Assembly: GCF_000010725.1 (NCBI RefSeq)
Contig: NC_013854.1
Span: forward strand, 2,571,001-2,635,000
DNA from: Azospirillum sp. B510
GTDB taxonomy: Bacteria > Pseudomonadota > Alphaproteobacteria > Azospirillales > Azospirillaceae
DNA: 64,000 nt
Direction of reading: 5' to 3'
Shown here: one piece after another, positions 37,860-46,462 of the stretch
How positions within the stretch are numbered: position 1 is the first letter of the stretch
Layout of the letters: the number at the start of each line of letters is the position of its first letter
Program-made: the position numbers and the translations under genes
Notes under the pieces: generated by a model
What the model saw: the letters and a program-made list of their open reading frames with translations, nothing else
What the model was told of the DNA's origin: nothing
Database searches by the model: none

Positions 37860-38084
37860 ATGACGGACCAAGCTGTTACCGCGGATGCCTATTTCGGTGA
37901 AGACGAGAATCCGGCAAGCCTGCTGAGCAATTGGGGCAACTCGCCTCTCTTCGTCTTCCCCGCCATGCTGCTGATCTTCATCATGCCGCTGGCGATCGTC
38001 TTCCACCCGACCTGGGTGGTGCTGCCGGCCGTGCTGTGGACCTTCGGCATGATCGCCACGATCATCAGGCTGACGCGCGGCTGA
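37860..38084 (+). CDS. Small two-helix membrane protein
   Basis: A 74-residue protein with an acidic N-terminus and two adjacent hydrophobic helices (FVFPAMLLIFIMPLAIVF and VVLPAVLWTFGMIATII). No family is recognised. The ribosome site before ATG 37860 is weak (GATAGAG). It ends directly at a 14-bp tandem repeat. It is probably real given the strong hydrophobic organisation and codon bias. Confidence 0.6.
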   Translation: MTDQAVTADAYFGEDENPASLLSNWGNSPLFVFPAMLLIFIMPLAIVFHPTWVVLPAVLWTFGMIATIIRLTRG

Positions 38085-38140
38085 GATCGCAAGACGGCGA
38101 TCAAAGGACTGCGATCAAAGGACTGCGATCAAAAGACGGC
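38085..38140. repeat. 14-bp tandem repeat, four copies
   Basis: Four head-to-tail 14-bp units of the type GATCAAAGGACTGC begin immediately after the stop codon of the small membrane protein gene (units at 38085, 38099, 38113, 38127). The two central copies are identical; the outer ones each differ at three or four positions. It lies between convergent genes. Confidence 0.85.
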
Positions 38141-38183
38141 GGACGGGCGCGGGGGACGCGGACTCCCCCCGCGCCCGCATGTC

Positions 38184-39851
38184 TCACACCAGATCGGCAA
38201 GGCCGCCGGTGATCGGAAAACGCCGCAGCCGCGCCGCCGTCGGGCGCGAGATCCGCGGCCCCGGCGGTGCCTTGCGCCGCCCCGCCTCGGCCTGGACCAC
38301 CAGGCGCCAGACCGTCGCCACACTCTCCGCCGCATGCCCGCGGCCAGCGAGGTCCGCCACCGACAACCCGCTGTCGAGCATCCCCGCCAGCAGGTCGTCG
38401 AGCGCCTCGACCGGGGGCAGCCCGGCCGGGGTTTCCGCCTTCAGCCTGCGCGCCAGCACCCGCTCCGGCACCAGCAACCCGGCCGGTCCCCGTGATCCCG
38501 CCGGCTGGTTGGCGTTACGCCAACGCGCCAGATCGAGCACCGCCGTCTTGGGCACATCGGCCAGCACGGCATACCCACAACCGGCCTCCTCCGTCCCGAG
38601 GCCGAGCAGCCGGTCGGTCCGGTCCACGCTCGACAACAGAAGGGCACCCATCCGGTCAGCCAGCGCCGCCAGGGTGGCGGCACGCAGGCGGGCATGGAAC
38701 TGGTTCACCAGCACGGTCGACTCGCGCCCGGCAAAGGCCGGCGCCAGCAACGAGTCGGCCGCCTTCAGCACCGGCGCCAACACCACATTGTCCAAGCGGC
38801 AGCCCAGCAGTTCCACGATCTCCGCCGCATCTTCCAGACTGTCGGCCAGATTGTCGGCCAGAAGATCGGCCTCGCCCGCCGGCAGCGGTGCGCGAACGGC
38901 CAGCACCCGCTCCGGCCCCAGCGCATCGACGGCGATGGCGGCGACCAGCGCCGAGTCCAGCCCGCCGGTCAGCCCAACCACCACGCCCGGCACGCCACCT
39001 TTCGTTACGGCATCGTGCAGACCCAGCAGCAGCGCGCAGTATAGCGCCTCCACCCCCTCGGCGGGAGCGATCATTTCGGCTTCGTCACCATCCCAGCCGT
39101 CATCGGCCCCGCGCTCCCACCGGGTCAGCAGCAGATGCTCGGCGAACAGCGGAGCCTGGGCGACCAGCCGGCCGCCGGAGGCGAGCGCGAAGCTGCCGCC
39201 ATCGAACACCCGCTCCTCCTGTCCGCCAACGAGATTCACCGCGACCAGCGGCAGACCGCAGTCCACGACCCGCGCGACGCCGGCCTGAATCCGCGCATCG
39301 ACACGGCCGGGGGCGAAGGGGCTGGCCAGCATCCCGACCAGCAGTTCCGCCCCGCTTTCCACCAGAGTCTCCGCGACGTCGCCGGTCACCAGATCGCCGC
39401 CGATCAGAAGACCGACACGGACTCCACGGACATTCACCGGCCCAGGCATCGGACCGGGATCGAAACAGTCCTCCTCCGCTGCGCCGGCCTCATCGGACTC
39501 CATTACGCACTGGAAACGAGCCGCGGAAATCTTTCCGTCATCGAGCAGCAGGGCGGCATTGTGACGTCTGGGACCATCGCGCCAGGGCGCGCCGACCAGC
39601 AGGGCCGGACCGCCATCGCCGGTGTCATCCGCCAACCCCCGCACCGCCCGTTCCACCGCATCGAGAAAGGCGGGAAAGGCGGCGAGATCCGACAGCGGGC
39701 TGCCGGACACGGCACCCGCGGGACAGAGGAGGAGGTCGGCGCCGCGGGCGGCGGCCTCCGCCCGGATGGCGCGGATCCGGTCGGCGTTCGCGACGGGATC
39801 CCCGGCCAGCGGATTGAACTGGGCGAGCGCGATGGACAGGCGGTCGGTCAT
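38184..39851 (-). CDS. NadE-like NAD synthetase paralogue with degenerate active sites
   Basis: A 555-residue protein with full NadE architecture: a nitrilase-fold glutaminase domain (1-250), then an NAD synthetase domain. It keeps structural landmarks such as LVAVNLVGGQEERVFDGGSF and the ATP loop GLTGGLDSAL. The glutaminase Glu-Lys-Cys triad is lost: the Glu position is Ala45, the Lys position Gln114, the Cys position Gly151. In the synthetase half the usual S-R-Y-T-S and T-G-N-K-S-E segments are also replaced (APLPAGEAD, SSVDRTDRL). It is therefore probably a non-glutamine-using or non-catalytic paralogue; a true nadE should lie elsewhere. Start ATG 39851 is set by homology. Confidence 0.8.
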   Translation of the reverse strand: MTDRLSIALAQFNPLAGDPVANADRIRAIRAEAAARGADLLLCPAGAVSGSPLSDLAAFPAFLDAVERAVRGLADDTGDGGPALLVGAPWRDGPRRHNAALLLDDGKISAARFQCVMESDEAGAAEEDCFDPGPMPGPVNVRGVRVGLLIGGDLVTGDVAETLVESGAELLVGMLASPFAPGRVDARIQAGVARVVDCGLPLVAVNLVGGQEERVFDGGSFALASGGRLVAQAPLFAEHLLLTRWERGADDGWDGDEAEMIAPAEGVEALYCALLLGLHDAVTKGGVPGVVVGLTGGLDSALVAAIAVDALGPERVLAVRAPLPAGEADLLADNLADSLEDAAEIVELLGCRLDNVVLAPVLKAADSLLAPAFAGRESTVLVNQFHARLRAATLAALADRMGALLLSSVDRTDRLLGLGTEEAGCGYAVLADVPKTAVLDLARWRNANQPAGSRGPAGLLVPERVLARRLKAETPAGLPPVEALDDLLAGMLDSGLSVADLAGRGHAAESVATVWRLVVQAEAGRRKAPPGPRISRPTAARLRRFPITGGLADLV

Positions 39852-40051
39852 GATGGCTGGCTCCCTCTTCCGGGTCCTTTTGCCACAAGGGTAGCAGCGC
39901 CTCCCACCCGGCGAAAGCCGCGCCTCGTCGCAGGTCATCACGCAAACGGAACAAGGAATCATAAGATATCTTATGAAGTTCCACAGTCCTTGGCGATTAC
40001 TTAGGAAGCGAAGCTATTTCAATTTCTGAAAGAAGATCGCGAAATTAAGAA

Positions 40052-41158
40052 ATGGTAAAGGTTGCTGATTCCATGCTTCCTCTCGCGATCAAACAACGCG
40101 ATGCGGGGGCATCCATGTACTACGCGGAGCTCAGCGGCCCGAACGGCAAACCGTCGGTGCTGTCCACGGCTGTGCAGAACGGCTCGTCAAAGACGGTCGG
40201 CACGGCGAAGGACGCGCTGGCCAAATCGGACGCGAAACAGCTGGACGGCGGCAAGGCGGACAAGACGGCCCAGTCGCCGGCCTACACCATCAGCCAGTCG
40301 ATGGAATCGCTGCTGGACAGCATGACCGGCAAGGGCGGCGCCCAGGGCGCCGGGGGCGGGGGCGCCCAGGCGGCCGGCGGCAACGGCGGGGTGGACCGCG
40401 CCAAGCAGGCCCAGTCGCTGATGCAGTCGGCGCTGGATCATGGCAAGGATCTGGCCGGCGCGTTCGGCAAGGGCATCGACGCGTTGAAACAGGGGCTGGG
40501 CGACGCGCTCAGCGTGCTGGGTGTTCCGCAGAACCGCATCGACGACGCCGTGAAGGGTTTTGGCGACGGGCTGAAGTCCAAGCTGGACGGCATGAATCTC
40601 GGCAATCTGTCGGTGGACATGCAGGCCACCCAGTCGCAATGGTCGATCGAATCGCACGGCATCGACCTGGAAATCCAGGATGGCGACCGCAGCGTCAAGA
40701 TTTCCTTCGCGAAATCGACCCTGGACTTCCGGCGGGACGATCAGCGTTTGCAGGCGTCGCTGGGCAAGGGCAGCGACATGGCGCTGAGCGCCACCGGCAT
40801 GACCACCACCGCCACCGGCAAATCCACCGGCATGATCGTCCGTTCCGAGGGGTTCAGCGAGGACGAGATCAAGGACATCCTCGGCAAGCTGAACGACATG
40901 GCCGCCAAGGGCGGCGGCGGCGACGGGATGAAGGGGCTGGCTGTGCTGAAGCCGACCACCTCCAAGGATGGCGTCACCCGCCTGACACTCGACCTGTCCA
41001 CCCCGATCGCCGGGCTGTCGGCCGGGAAGGCCTCCACGGCGACGGCCGGAGCGGCGGCCACTCCGACAACCACGGCGGCCACCGCCGCGGCGGCAGGCAC
41101 GGCGACGACGGCGGCGGCGACCCCCGCCAAGCAGCAGAGCGTCAATCTGACCGCCTGA
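40052..41158 (+). CDS. Unknown low-complexity protein
   Basis: A 368-residue protein not assigned to a family. Visible parts: a Lys/Asp/Ser-rich N-terminal region, a Gly/Ala/Gln-rich linker (about 95-115), an amphipathic helical middle (LMQSALDHGKDLAGAFGKGIDALKQGLGDAL), a probable beta-rich domain (SIESHGIDLEIQDGDRSVKISFAKS), and an Ala/Thr-rich C-terminal tail. There is no signal peptide, membrane helix or cysteine. An AT-rich region of about 100 bp upstream probably carries its promoter. The beta domain with an apparent DUF-like D-x-x-R-x-D-D-Q motif might bind a partner. I do not infer a function. Confidence 0.6.
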   Translation: MVKVADSMLPLAIKQRDAGASMYYAELSGPNGKPSVLSTAVQNGSSKTVGTAKDALAKSDAKQLDGGKADKTAQSPAYTISQSMESLLDSMTGKGGAQGAGGGGAQAAGGNGGVDRAKQAQSLMQSALDHGKDLAGAFGKGIDALKQGLGDALSVLGVPQNRIDDAVKGFGDGLKSKLDGMNLGNLSVDMQATQSQWSIESHGIDLEIQDGDRSVKISFAKSTLDFRRDDQRLQASLGKGSDMALSATGMTTTATGKSTGMIVRSEGFSEDEIKDILGKLNDMAAKGGGGDGMKGLAVLKPTTSKDGVTRLTLDLSTPIAGLSAGKASTATAGAAATPTTTAATAAAAGTATTAAATPAKQQSVNLTA

Positions 41159-41300
41159 CGCTAATCGATGCGCGCGTTGTCACAGCGCCGGTCCGGATCC
41201 GTCCGGACCGGCGCTTGCCCTTGCGGAATGGCTTCTTTACAAGCGGTTCCGGTGCCGGCTGCCGGGCCGCGCCCCGCCAATCCCCCGGAACCTCGCCCGG

Positions 41301-41720
41301 ATGAACGCCATGACTGACCGCGACACGCTGCTGGCCCTGAACCAAGCCTTCTACCGGGCCTTCACCAACCGTGACGCCGCCGCGATGGAAGCCCTGTGGG
41401 CGGAAACCCTGCCCGTCTCCTGCATCCATCCCGGCTGGACCGCCCTGTTCGGACGCGACGCGGTGCTGACCAGCTGGCGGGATGTTCTGCGGGCGCCGAG
41501 CGGCATCGCCGTGCAGGCCCGCAACGAGCGCGTGACCCTGCACGGCGACACCGCGCTTGTGGTCTGCGAGGAAATGCTGGGTGACGCCGTCCTGGCCGCC
41601 ACCAATCTGTTCGCCCGCGAAAAGGGCAGCTGGCGCCTCGCCCATCATCAGGCCGGCCCCATCGCGCCCCCCCGCGCCGATGTCGAAATCCCGGCCAAGA
41701 TGCCACGGCGCCTGCACTGA
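41301..41720 (+). CDS. SnoaL/NTF2-fold protein
   Basis: A 139-residue protein of the SnoaL_3/ketosteroid-isomerase-like NTF2 group: LALNQAFYRAFTNRDAAAMEALWAE, CIHPGWTALFGRDAV, and NLFAREKGSWRLAHHQAGP. These small alpha+beta barrels bind or isomerise diverse ligands, and none can be named here. ATG 41301 and 41310 are both possible starts. Convergent with the beta-lactamase-family gene, with 13 bp between stops. Confidence 0.85.
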   Translation: MNAMTDRDTLLALNQAFYRAFTNRDAAAMEALWAETLPVSCIHPGWTALFGRDAVLTSWRDVLRAPSGIAVQARNERVTLHGDTALVVCEEMLGDAVLAATNLFAREKGSWRLAHHQAGPIAPPRADVEIPAKMPRRLH

Positions 41721-41733
41721 CAGACGGCACGCC

Positions 41734-42999
41734 TCAGGGGAGACTCGCCACCTCCGGCAGCGCCTCCAGACGGCGGACAAGGTCGATCGCCACATGATCG
41801 GCGATGACCTGATCGGGGTCGCTGTTGGTCAACGCCACCACACCCCAGCGGTGCGCCCTGGAAAAGGCGATGTAGGCATTGAAGCCGCCGGTCGCCCCGG
41901 AATGCCAATGGATCGGCGTCCCGTCCGCGGCCCAGGCGACGAACCAACCCAGCGCCATCGCCCCGGTCCCCAGGCTGCCGGGATCGGCCAGCGCCCGACC
42001 CTCCACCTGCACCGACTGGGCCAGGGCGAGGGTCGCGGCCACCGCCGGAGCGCAGCCATGGCCACCGTTATCGGCACCGGCTGAAGAGGAGGCCGGACAG
42101 TCGCCGAGATTTGCGGAAAGCCAGCGCAACAGATCATCGGCGGAGGAATAGAGACCGAAGGCCGGCAGCATCGCCGGCGCCTCCCAATCCGGCACGATAC
42201 GGCCCCGGGCATGGCCGATCGCCTTGCGCGCCAACTGCTCCGCCGTCGGATGCAGGGTGGTGTCGGACAGGCCGAAACGCTCGGTCACCACCCGTTTCAG
42301 CAACGCGTCATAGGATTGGCCGGCGGCGGCGGACAGCGCCTCCCCCAACAGCGCCATGCCGGCATTGGAGTAGCTGAAGCGCACACCCGACGGCACCGGC
42401 GGACGGTAACCGGACAGCCACCGCGCCAGTTCCGCCCGCGACAGCGTCTTGTAGGGATTGCGTGGGTCCTCCAGCCGGCTCCAGGAAAAGCGGGGCGTTT
42501 CCGGCACGTTGGGCAGGCCGGCGGTGTGGGTGGCGAGGTCGCGGAGCCGGATCGGACGACCGTCGAATTCCGGCATATGGGCGAGCGGAACCGGACCAAC
42601 CCGGCGCAGATGGCGTTGCAGCGGATCATCGGGGGCGACGCGGCCCTCCCGCATCAGCTCCGCCATGATGGTGCCGGTGAAGGGCTTGGTCAGGGAGGCG
42701 ATCTGGAACAGGGTGCGCCCATCGGGCGGACCGCCGTCCGGCCATCCGGCATCGCCGCGCCCGACCACGAGGGTCCGGCCATCGCGGATCACCCCGACCA
42801 CCAGACCGCCGGCACCGGGGGGAGGCTGCCGCTCCTCCACGGCGCGGGTCATCGCGGCGGCCAAGGAATCCGGCGGCGCTTCCGGCGGCCTGCCCGAGAG
42901 CGGACCGGGAAGGGGATCCAGGCCGATCGCCCCGATCTGGCCAAGCGGAATGCTCCACAGCAGCAGACACAGAACGCCACAGAGCAGCCGCCGCCGCAT
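41734..42999 (-). CDS. Serine beta-lactamase-family (class C-like) hydrolase
   Basis: A 421-residue secreted or periplasmic protein with a signal peptide (MRRRLLCGVLCLLLWSIPLG). Serine active-site motifs are SLTK (nucleophile in IASLTKPFTG), YSN (SYSNAGMALLG) and HSGATGG in place of KTG. This set is typical of AmpH/esterase-like penicillin-binding proteins. Likely roles are peptidoglycan trimming or ester hydrolysis; resistance cannot be assumed. Start ATG 42999 has GGAG 6 nt upstream. Confidence 0.88.
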   Translation of the reverse strand: MRRRLLCGVLCLLLWSIPLGQIGAIGLDPLPGPLSGRPPEAPPDSLAAAMTRAVEERQPPPGAGGLVVGVIRDGRTLVVGRGDAGWPDGGPPDGRTLFQIASLTKPFTGTIMAELMREGRVAPDDPLQRHLRRVGPVPLAHMPEFDGRPIRLRDLATHTAGLPNVPETPRFSWSRLEDPRNPYKTLSRAELARWLSGYRPPVPSGVRFSYSNAGMALLGEALSAAAGQSYDALLKRVVTERFGLSDTTLHPTAEQLARKAIGHARGRIVPDWEAPAMLPAFGLYSSADDLLRWLSANLGDCPASSSAGADNGGHGCAPAVAATLALAQSVQVEGRALADPGSLGTGAMALGWFVAWAADGTPIHWHSGATGGFNAYIAFSRAHRWGVVALTNSDPDQVIADHVAIDLVRRLEALPEVASLP

Positions 43000-43156
43000 T
43001 CCCGCTCCTCCCCGGTCCAAGCGCCGGACCCGAGAATGGGCGGAGGTCCGGCAAGCGGACAGGGCCGCGAAGGGCGATCCGGCGAAAGACGGAGCGGGAA
43101 CCGCCGGGGTACTCCCCGGCCACCCGGTACCTGACCGACCGGTCAGGCCGAAGCGA

Positions 43157-44920
43157 CTATTCCGTCGGGATGTCCGCCCGCGGCGGGCGGCGGTCCTTGA
43201 CGATGGACAGCGGCACGTCGTCCGCCGCGATCTCCAGGATGGGATGGCCGTCGAGCAGCGACGGACACCGCTTCACCTGGGTGAAGGCCAGGAAGAAATC
43301 GGCCTTGCGCCAGTCCGGCTCGATCCCGTTGACCAGACGCAGCCAGGGTGGCAGTTCGAACCGCACCGCCAGCGTGTTGCCGCAAACGGTCAGCGTGTAC
43401 TGACGCGGCGGGGGGCGGCCGTCATTCTCCCGCTCGACATAGTCGATCAGCTCCTGCAACGCCTCGTGCAGGGAATTTCCCCAGTAATCCAGCTCGAACC
43501 GGCCATCGGCGCCCCGCACGCCACCGACGAACTGGTTGTAATAGACATACTGGTTCGGGTGCATGGCGCCCAGCTGCCAGGCATAGAGCACCGCGACGGT
43601 GGTCATCACCGCGGCGAAGCCCTGCCCCAGCGCCCGGCCGCCCCGCTGGCACAGCGACCACAGACGGTCGGCGGCGATGGCCGCCATCACCACCATGGGC
43701 GGCACCAGGAAGAGGAAATGGCGGATGCCGTTATAGACCGACGGCCGCATCAGCACGAACAGCAGGATCGGCAGGAAGCCGGCCAGCGCCAGGGGCGTAT
43801 AGCGCACGACCGTGAAGGCGCCGGACCGCCGCCAGCCGCCGCGCGCCAGCCAGATCGCCGCCATCACCACCGCCGCCCCGACCCCGATGACCACCGCTTC
43901 CGGCACCTTCACCGCCAGATAGACCGGCAGGTAGAGGGCGGGCGGGTCGTTGGAATGGACCAGTTCGCCCATGAACAGTGTCTGGATGTCGATCGGGAAA
44001 TGCGAAACGACGCGCAGCGCCTCCAGCGGATTGCGGAGCGGCCGCTGCACCACCCAGGGCCAGAACACCGCCATGATCGCATAGGCGACCGGGATCGCCG
44101 GCCACAGCGACAGGAAGGCGCGCCGCGCATCGACCAGCGCCCAGCGCCGCCCCTCCTGCTGGGTCACCAGCGCGAAATGCAGCGCCATGGCGACCGCCAG
44201 ATAGAAGCCGGCCAGCACCGCGCCGACACGGATCGCCAGCGTCATGCCCAGAACCAGCCCGAACTTCAACACCGCGCTGCGGCTGGGCCGCGGCATCTGT
44301 TTCAGGATGCGGGTGGCGAAATACAGCGTCCACACCATGCCGGCCGCGAAAGGCACGTCCTTGGTGTTGTTGAACATGGCGCCGTAATAGACACCGCTCA
44401 ACGACAACAGGGCCGCCGCGATGAAGCCGGCGCGCGGTCCGGCCAGCAGCCGGGTATAGCGCCAGGTACCGGCGATGCCCAGCACGCCGACCAGCGCGCA
44501 GAGCAGGTGCCGCGTCTCATACTCCTCGAAGGGGGAGAAGGGCACGATCACCGCGGTGACGAGGTCGAACAGCCCGCCGTAATAGGCCAGATCCTTGAAA
44601 TGGAAGGCGGACCGGTCCTGAAAGCCGCTGAGGTAATAGGACAGCAGCTTCTTGCCGTAGATGTGCTGAACCTCCTCGTCCGTGCTGATGCCATAGCTGA
44701 GGAAGGTCAGGGCGGCGAGAATCAGCACCCCCAGCAGGAGCGCGCGCGAAAGCCCGTCCCACAGGGTGGCCTCGCCGCGCGGCAGGACGTGGCCGGTCGC
44801 CGTGGCGGTTGACGGTGCGGCCGTCACCACGACCGGCCGGTCGGCAGCGGGCGTTCCGTCACCGGAAGCGCCGCCATCGGGGCCGCCTCCGTCACCGCGC
44901 AGCCGGGTCAGAATGCTCAT
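43157..44920 (-). CDS. Membrane glycosyltransferase (GT39/PMT-like)
   Basis: A 587-residue polytopic protein with about 10 transmembrane helices. The first extracytoplasmic loop has the acidic pair SYGISTDEEVQHIYGK, as in GT39/GT83 transferases that use polyprenyl-phosphate sugars. The C-terminal third is a periplasmic domain (DYWGNSLHEALQELI, LTVCGNTLAVRFELPP). It overlaps the upstream GT2 gene by 4 bp, so the two are a coupled pair: the GT2 enzyme makes the lipid-linked sugar, this one transfers it to an envelope acceptor. The acceptor is unknown. Confidence 0.82.
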   Translation of the reverse strand: MSILTRLRGDGGGPDGGASGDGTPAADRPVVVTAAPSTATATGHVLPRGEATLWDGLSRALLLGVLILAALTFLSYGISTDEEVQHIYGKKLLSYYLSGFQDRSAFHFKDLAYYGGLFDLVTAVIVPFSPFEEYETRHLLCALVGVLGIAGTWRYTRLLAGPRAGFIAAALLSLSGVYYGAMFNNTKDVPFAAGMVWTLYFATRILKQMPRPSRSAVLKFGLVLGMTLAIRVGAVLAGFYLAVAMALHFALVTQQEGRRWALVDARRAFLSLWPAIPVAYAIMAVFWPWVVQRPLRNPLEALRVVSHFPIDIQTLFMGELVHSNDPPALYLPVYLAVKVPEAVVIGVGAAVVMAAIWLARGGWRRSGAFTVVRYTPLALAGFLPILLFVLMRPSVYNGIRHFLFLVPPMVVMAAIAADRLWSLCQRGGRALGQGFAAVMTTVAVLYAWQLGAMHPNQYVYYNQFVGGVRGADGRFELDYWGNSLHEALQELIDYVERENDGRPPPRQYTLTVCGNTLAVRFELPPWLRLVNGIEPDWRKADFFLAFTQVKRCPSLLDGHPILEIAADDVPLSIVKDRRPPRADIPTE

Positions 44921-46038
44921 CGATTCGGCTCCCGCCCGGCCCGCTCCCGGTCCACCATCCCGCCTCCGGCCGCCGCATCGACCGGGTCGAGCCCGTGCTC
45001 CCCCGGTCCGTCGGCCGGACCGAAGCCATGGGCGGAGCGGACGATGAACAGCGGCCGTCCCTTCACCTCGGCGAAGACGCGGCCCAGATAGTCGCCGATG
45101 ATGCCGAGCGTGATCAGCTGGATGCCGCCCAGGAACAGCACGGCGACCAGCAGCGACTCGTAGCCCGGCACATCAATGCCGTGGACCAGGGTGCGGATCA
45201 GGCGGATCAGGATATAGACGAAGGCGACGCCCGACACCGCCATGCCGACCAGGCTCCACACCCGCAGCGGAAAGGTGGAAAAGGCGGTCAGCCCGTCGAA
45301 GGACAGGCGCAGCAGCTTGACGAAGCCCCATTTGGTATCGCCGCCGGCGCGCTCCCCCTGTTCATAGGGGATCGCGGCCTGACGGAAGCCGACCCAGGCG
45401 AAGATGCCCTTCATGAAGCGCGTGCGCTCGGGCATCCGGTTGATGACCTCGACGACCCGGCGGTCCATCAGGCGGAAATCGCCGACCTCGCGCGGCAGCT
45501 TGATCTCCGACAGATGGTCGAAGACCCAGTAGAACAGCCGGGCGAACAGCCGGTGCTTCAGGCTCTGCCCGACGCGGGCATGACGCACCGCGACGACCAC
45601 GTCGAAGCCCTCCCGCCATTTGGCGATGAACTCCGGCAACAGCTCCGGCGGATGCTGCAGGTCGGCGTCCATCGGCACCACCGCGTCGCCGGTGGTGTGG
45701 CTGAGCCCGGCGGACAGCGCCAGCTCCTTGCCAAAGTTGCGCGACAGGTCGACCACCTTGACCCGGGCTTCGCGATCATGGACGTCCAGCAGCCGGTCGA
45801 TGGTGTCGTCGCGGCTGCCGTCGTTGACGCAGACCACCTCCCAATCCATGCCGAGCCCATCCAGCACCGGGACCAGCCGGGCAAACAGGGCGTCGATGTT
45901 GGGCCCCTCGTTGTAGAAGGGAATGACGACCGACAGGCAGCCGCGCCGTGGCCGGCAGGACCGGTTGGCCGGCGGACGGGCGGATGGGGTGCGGGCATCC
46001 GGGGAGGCCGCGGAAAAGGGCGCGTCGGGAATGGACAT
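44917..46038 (-). CDS. GT2 dolichol-phosphate-sugar-synthase-like glycosyltransferase
   Basis: A 373-residue GtrB/DPM1-like enzyme. The GT2 domain (about 35-270) shows SVVIPFYNEGPNIDALF, VCVNDGSRDDTIDRL, the DADLQHPPE metal-binding motif and GDFRLMDRRVVE. Two C-terminal transmembrane helices follow (VAFVYILIRLI, LLVAVLFLGGIQLI). It transfers a sugar from a nucleotide donor to polyprenyl phosphate. The proline/arginine-rich first 30 residues may be an overlong start. It is the first gene of the pair with the GT39-like enzyme. Confidence 0.88.
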   Translation of the reverse strand: MSIPDAPFSAASPDARTPSARPPANRSCRPRRGCLSVVIPFYNEGPNIDALFARLVPVLDGLGMDWEVVCVNDGSRDDTIDRLLDVHDREARVKVVDLSRNFGKELALSAGLSHTTGDAVVPMDADLQHPPELLPEFIAKWREGFDVVVAVRHARVGQSLKHRLFARLFYWVFDHLSEIKLPREVGDFRLMDRRVVEVINRMPERTRFMKGIFAWVGFRQAAIPYEQGERAGGDTKWGFVKLLRLSFDGLTAFSTFPLRVWSLVGMAVSGVAFVYILIRLIRTLVHGIDVPGYESLLVAVLFLGGIQLITLGIIGDYLGRVFAEVKGRPLFIVRSAHGFGPADGPGEHGLDPVDAAAGGGMVDRERAGREPNR

Positions 46039-46462
46039 GGCCAGCCGTCAGGTCAAAGCGTCAGGGACCGGGAGATGAAGGGATCGGCGACGACCCCGGA
46101 CGGCCGCTGCGCCCTTCGGCATATATCACGATATCGTGGGATGTTCAAAATGCCTCTCCTGTGACCGCCGCGGCACAAAAAATAGCCTGTTCGACCGAGA
46201 AAGCGTCGAGAGTCCGTCCATCCGCGGTCAAGAGAAACAGATCAACGTCCGGCGTCGGCTTTTATTCCAGCATGGCGGAACCCCGCCATTCCCCAAGGTC
46301 GCGTCACCGACTTCACGATTACCCACTGGCATATCCGAGCGATCGGAAGTCATATGGCATGCTTCCTGTATCAGCGGAACCAGACGGGTCACGAGGATTG
46401 ACCTGTTTCGGTCGTTCCCGACCAGGCGCCGCGCAGCCACCCCGTCGATGGAGGCCAAACCC
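46039..46462. other. Intergenic region between divergent GT2 and chemoreceptor genes
   Basis: This 424-bp gap contains no coding sequence that I can support. It holds a 12-bp perfect palindrome CACGATATCGTG at 46127-46138, next to a TATAT run, which could be a regulator site for either gene. Its downstream half is less GC-rich than average and should hold the chemoreceptor promoter. Confidence 0.5.
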
